Source: Candidatus Dormiibacterota bacterium
Lineage (GTDB): Bacteria > Chloroflexota > Dormibacteria > CF-121
Length of the DNA: 64,000 nucleotides
Reading direction: 5' to 3'
NCBI GenBank assembly: GCA_035544955.1
Contig: DASZZN010000041.1
Coordinates: 1-64,000, forward strand
Shown here: positions 61,006-64,000 of the stretch, one piece after another
How the letters are laid out: every line of letters begins with the position of its first letter
Numbering within the stretch: position 1 is the first letter of the stretch
Program-made: the position numbers and the translations under genes
The notes under the pieces: model-generated
Told to the model about the DNA's origin: nothing
Seen by the model: the letters and a program-made list of their open reading frames with translations, nothing else
Databases searched by the model: none

Positions 61006-62861
61006 ATGGCCGCTCAGCCGGAAACAGCGCTGAACGTCGCACGGCGGCATCACGGTCGCCCCCTCGGCCCATTGCTCTGCTGGGGCGTGGTCTTTGCCGA
61101 CATCGGCACCTCCGTCTACTACACGCCCGGGATCCTCTTCAACCAGGTCGGCGCGCATGCGGCGCTCTTCGTGTCGATGACGCTGGCCGTCTTCATCCTG
61201 TTGACCGTCAAATACGCGGAGGTTGCGGCCCGCTATCCGGAGGGTGGCGGCGTGGTAACGGTTGCCACCCGCGCCATCCATCCGCTCGCGGGGGCGCTGG
61301 GTGGCCTCTGATACTGGTCGATTACTTTCTGACCGCGGCACTGAGCGCGCTGTCGGGGGTCATCTACCTCAGCATCATCGTCGGACCGCTCAAGTCGGTG
61401 CTGGTCGAGGCGACCGTCGTTTCGCTGGTGCTCCTGGCCATTCTCAACTGGGCCGGCATCAGTGCCAGCGCCAAAACCAGCCTCGTTTTCGCCGTCCTGG
61501 CGGGCGCGGCGCAGCTTGCCACGGTCGTCGCGGTGATCATCCACGTCGGGCCGGCGCATATCGGCGAAACCTTTCCACGCATGTTCTCCGGGCCTCACCT
61601 GACGCCGCTGACCCTATTGACCGGCTATGCCGGCGCGTTTCTGGCATTCTCCGGACTGGAGAGCATCGCGCAGCTCTCGCCGGCGATGGCCGAGCCGCGA
61701 AAGAAGGTGGCACGTCGGGCAATGCTCCTCGTGGTGATCACGATCGGGCTGACGAGCCCGCTCCTGACGCTGTGGTCGACCACGCTACTCTCGAATGCGA
61801 AGAACGCGGACCCCAATCAGTTCGTGTCCTTGCTCGGAGGCTATGCCGCGGGCCAGTGGCTTTCGTGGTCGGTCGCCATCAGTGCCTCGCTCCTTTTGGT
61901 CTTCGCCAGCAACACCGCGCTGATCGGCAGCTACCACGTCTTTCTGGCGCTTTCCAAGATGCGGTTTCTGCCGCGGATCGTCGAGCGGCGCAACCGGCTG
62001 CGGGACACACCGACCGTTGCCATCGGCCTGGCGGTCGGTATTCCGGTCGCGATCGTCATCCTGTCGCGGGCCAACGTCGGGCTTCTCGGCGACCTCTATG
62101 CCTTTGGACTGCTCGGCGCCTTTTCAATGACATGTATTGCGCTTGACATCGTGAGATGGCACGACCACTGGCGAGGGGTGGCATTTTATGTGGGAGTCCT
62201 GACCACCGCATTGGTGACCCTGGCCTGGACGACGAACCTGTTCGCCAAGCCGCTCGCCACCCTGTTTGGCGGCGGGATCACGTTGGTGGGGATGATCATT
62301 GCGGTGACCACGTACTACCTCGAGCAGCACCATGGCCTACCGGCTGTCTTCCCCCATGTCCATCGCGAACAGCATCCGATCGTGATGATCGCGCGGGGCC
62401 GGCGGATGCGCCCCTGCAACGTGCTTGCCATCCTGTCTCACGAGCCGGTGGAGGCGGAGGCGATCGTCGATGCCGCCGCGACCGCTGCCCATGGACAACC
62501 GATCGTCTTCCTTTATGAGGGGGCTCCATCACGTCGCAGCGGCCCGCCGAACCTGATGGAGGTGGTCGACCCGTACCTCAATGACCGCACCGCGCAGGAG
62601 GTGTTCGGCCGAGCCGAGCGCGACGCGCGCGGAAAGGTTCCCGACCGACGCTACGTGTACGTGCCGTGGAACGCCCCGCTCGCTACCGTGCGGCAGATCT
62701 GGGACAACGTCCGCCCGCAACAGACACTAACCATCGGCGAGGACGACGAGATCGGTGGCATCCCCGACCAGCGGGTTGAGCGCCGGCTGGAGGGCTCTGT
62801 ACAGATCCTCCATTATTTTCATGAACGCGCCGCCGGCGGGGGTGTACGACCGACCGCCTGA
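61006..62861 (+). pseudogene. APC-family amino acid permease with 2-nt frameshift
   Basis: ATG 61006 encodes PLGPLLCWGVVFADIGTSVYYTPGILFNQVG and YPEGGGVVTVATRAIHPLAGALGG, then stops at 61309-61311. The protein resumes in another frame as LILVDYFLTAALSALSGVIYLSIIVGPLKSV and runs to 62861 (helices such as LTGYAGAFLAFSGLESIAQLSPAMAEPRKKV, a C-terminal soluble region of about 170 residues). GGC-CT-CTGATA at 61303-61313 needs loss of one CT of CTCT (61306-61309) to read GGLILVDYF, so a dinucleotide duplication. About 617 aa when repaired. Recent mutation or sequencing error; the rest of the frame is intact. Confidence 0.8.
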
Positions 62862-62877
62862 GCAACTGGCCCGACGG

Positions 62878-63429
62878 TCAGTCGGCGGTGATGACTACGA
62901 CGTCCTCAAATGAGGGGCCATCAACCTGGAGAGCGTAGCAACCGATTGTCGCCGGGTAGATGGACAAGGCGTCTTCGGTCCCCAGATCGATCACGCGCTC
63001 ATAGAAGGTGGCGCTCACCCCGCCTCCAGATGACAGCGTGACCCCCGTGTCCGAGTGATCCGCGGGACTCCCGCTGAACTTGAGCGAGCCGCTTCCATCC
63101 ACACGACCGCCGCGAAATAGCACTGGCCCGCGGGCGCCGTCCGCGAGGACCCAGACGGTCTTGTTCCATGGGAAATGGCCATGCGGCATCGGCCCACCCA
63201 GGTAGAAGGGTCCGTGACCGCGCGGATCTCCGATGCCGAGTTTCCGGCTGACGACGGGTGTCACCGGACACGCTGATCCCGACCGCACCGCCGGCAGCTT
63301 CAGCGGTCGCGCCAGCAACGTGGCGGCATTCGCCGTCGCCTGAGGACTCGACGAAGGAAGCAACGCCGAACTCTGCCCGCAGCCAGCGAGCAATGTGGCG
63401 AGCACACACGCGATAACGGCGAGCCTCAT
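62878..63429 (-). CDS. Lipoprotein of unknown function
   Basis: 183 aa from the internal ATG 63429 that gives a clean signal with lipobox LLAGCGQ. Body rich in Gly/Pro/Ser: SACPVTPVVSRKLGIGDPRGHGPFYLGGPMPHGHFPWNKTVWVLADGARGPVLFRGGRVDG, then VIDLGTEDALSIYPATIGCYALQVDGPSFEDVVVITA, a beta-rich domain with two Cys. The GPFYLGG...KTxW pattern looks conserved but I can give no family. Confidence 0.65.
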   Translation of the reverse strand: MRLAVIACVLATLLAGCGQSSALLPSSSPQATANAATLLARPLKLPAVRSGSACPVTPVVSRKLGIGDPRGHGPFYLGGPMPHGHFPWNKTVWVLADGARGPVLFRGGRVDGSGSLKFSGSPADHSDTGVTLSSGGGVSATFYERVIDLGTEDALSIYPATIGCYALQVDGPSFEDVVVITAD

Positions 63430-63481
63430 CGCCTCAAGTACATCGCGAGGCGACATTCAGTTCCCGCGAGGGGCGGCCGCC

Positions 63482-63649
63482 TTACCGCTGGCGCCGGCGC
63501 TTTTGCCATCGCTTGTGGACGTCCATCAGTGTCTCCCCGCGGTGACGGCTGCCCGGACGCGGACGGGTCGGCGGCAAGCGGGTGCCCCACCAGAGCAGTA
63601 GGCCAATACCGAGGCCGATCAGGACGACAGCGACGATGGGTCCAGCCAG
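63482..63649 (-). CDS. Small single-pass membrane protein, CTG start
   Basis: 55 aa. Directly after the TAG of the phosphatidyltransferase, same frame, a CTG (63649) opens LAGPIVAVVLIGLGIGLLLWWGTRLPP, one membrane helix, then a basic tail (RRGETLMDVHKRWQKRRRQR-like, ending at a TAA). No ATG/GTG/TTG precedes the helix. Either a small separate protein starting at CTG or a C-terminal extension reached by reading through the TAG. Confidence 0.4.
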   Translation of the reverse strand: MAGPIVAVVLIGLGIGLLLWWGTRLPPTRPRPGSRHRGETLMDVHKRWQKRRRQR

Positions 63650-64000
63650 CTAAATCTGCTCGATGCCCTTGATCAAGATGGTCACAAACGCACCCAGCGC
63701 CGTGAGCCCGACGGCCAGGTAGAAGAGCGGCGCAATGACGTGGAAGGGCAGCCCGAGCGCGGCGGCCGCCGCCGCCGCAAAGACAGTCAGCGCGATCCCC
63801 GCCGACGAGGCTCGTCCCCAGGGCGTGTGGCGGACCCGAAGCGTGCGGCGGCGGATCAGCAGGAACGTGATGCCGCCCACGATCGGGAAGGCGTAGCGTA
63901 GCGTGACGAGCGCGGCCAGCCACTGCGGCAGGATGCCGATCACGGCCAGCGAGATCGCGGCGACGCTGAAGAAGAGCCCGTCCATGAAGGGGTCGTAGAG
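63650..64000 (-). CDS. CDP-alcohol phosphatidyltransferase, C-terminal part (start outside window)
   Basis: The frame is open to the window edge. LYDPFMDGLFFSVAAISLAVIGILPQWLAALVTLRYAFPIVGGITFLLI fits the end of the CDP-alcohol motif (…Dp.aDGlff… in place of the usual GxxxDxxxD third Asp) and the next helix, followed by GLPFHVIAPLFYLAVGLTALGAFVTILIKGIEQI. Membrane enzyme of phospholipid or isoprenoid headgroup transfer; the catalytic N-terminus lies beyond 64000, so the assignment is partial. Confidence 0.6.
   Translation of the reverse strand, partial: LYDPFMDGLFFSVAAISLAVIGILPQWLAALVTLRYAFPIVGGITFLLIRRRTLRVRHTPWGRASSAGIALTVFAAAAAAALGLPFHVIAPLFYLAVGLTALGAFVTILIKGIEQI

Overview
The window is a GC-rich (roughly 64-65%) chromosomal stretch from a bacterium. 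The gene types (TadE/TadG-like surface proteins, a DUF222-HNH '13E12' protein, MprF-type DUF2156 with an esterase, CopC-CopD fusion, caa3-type CtaG, many short SD-less GTG/TTG starts in overlapping operons) fit a soil member of the Chloroflexota/Dormibacterota/Actinomycetota neighbourhood; I lean to a Dormibacterota- or Chloroflexota-like organism, as an inference from gene content only. No rRNA, tRNA, CRISPR array, phage or insertion sequence is visible.

Layout. 1-8.1 kb: a LysE-type exporter (cut by the window edge), an esterase plus lipid aminoacyl-transferase pair, a decayed methyltransferase, a phenylacetyl-CoA epoxidase operon (paaA-paaD-paaB-paaC plus a separate zinc-ribbon gene) and an alpha/beta hydrolase. 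Two related structured RNAs lie in the gaps at about 421-607 and 7646-7907. 8.1-13.5 kb: TadE/TadG-like proteins, an MntP-like pump. 11.7-26.1 kb: a nucleoside uptake and salvage island: pyrimidine-nucleoside phosphorylase, uridine phosphorylase, uracil phosphoribosyltransferase, a BMP-type nucleoside ABC transporter with three different binding proteins, ribokinase, nucleoside hydrolase, adenosine deaminase and an unusual adenosylhomocysteinase-like enzyme. 26-37 kb: HNH protein, HAD phosphatase, GH39 and GH144-like glycosidases with a complete sugar ABC importer and its MsmX-type ATPase, and an SDR. 37-49.6 kb: DUF2330 protein, orphan histidine kinase, MBL hydrolase, YjbQ, zinc ribbon, permease, a Ni/Co transporter with a perfect 21-bp palindromic operator, a LuxR-type ATPase regulator and a serine hydrolase. 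49.9-64 kb: lipoproteins, a C39-like peptidase, a copper/iron/cytochrome-oxidase cluster (CopCD, YtkA-like, VIT1, Fur, CtaG), CPBP protease, a branched-chain-type binding protein, a frameshifted APC permease and part of a CDP-alcohol phosphatidyltransferase.

Most notable signals. (1) Two diverged copies of a multi-hairpin RNA with a closing end-to-end stem, GNRA-capped hairpins and compensatory changes, best read on the minus strand; I do not recognise the class. (2) Six copies of a GC-rich palindromic repeat, three of which sit inside reading frames (LysE, PaaD, CPBP protease) and are translated. (3) Several operon junctions in which the downstream gene has no ATG/GTG/TTG and seems to start at CTG, GTA or ATA in a 4-nt overlap with the upstream stop codon. 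(4) An 11-bp inverted repeat that would bury the start codon of a small gene leading the serine-hydrolase operon.
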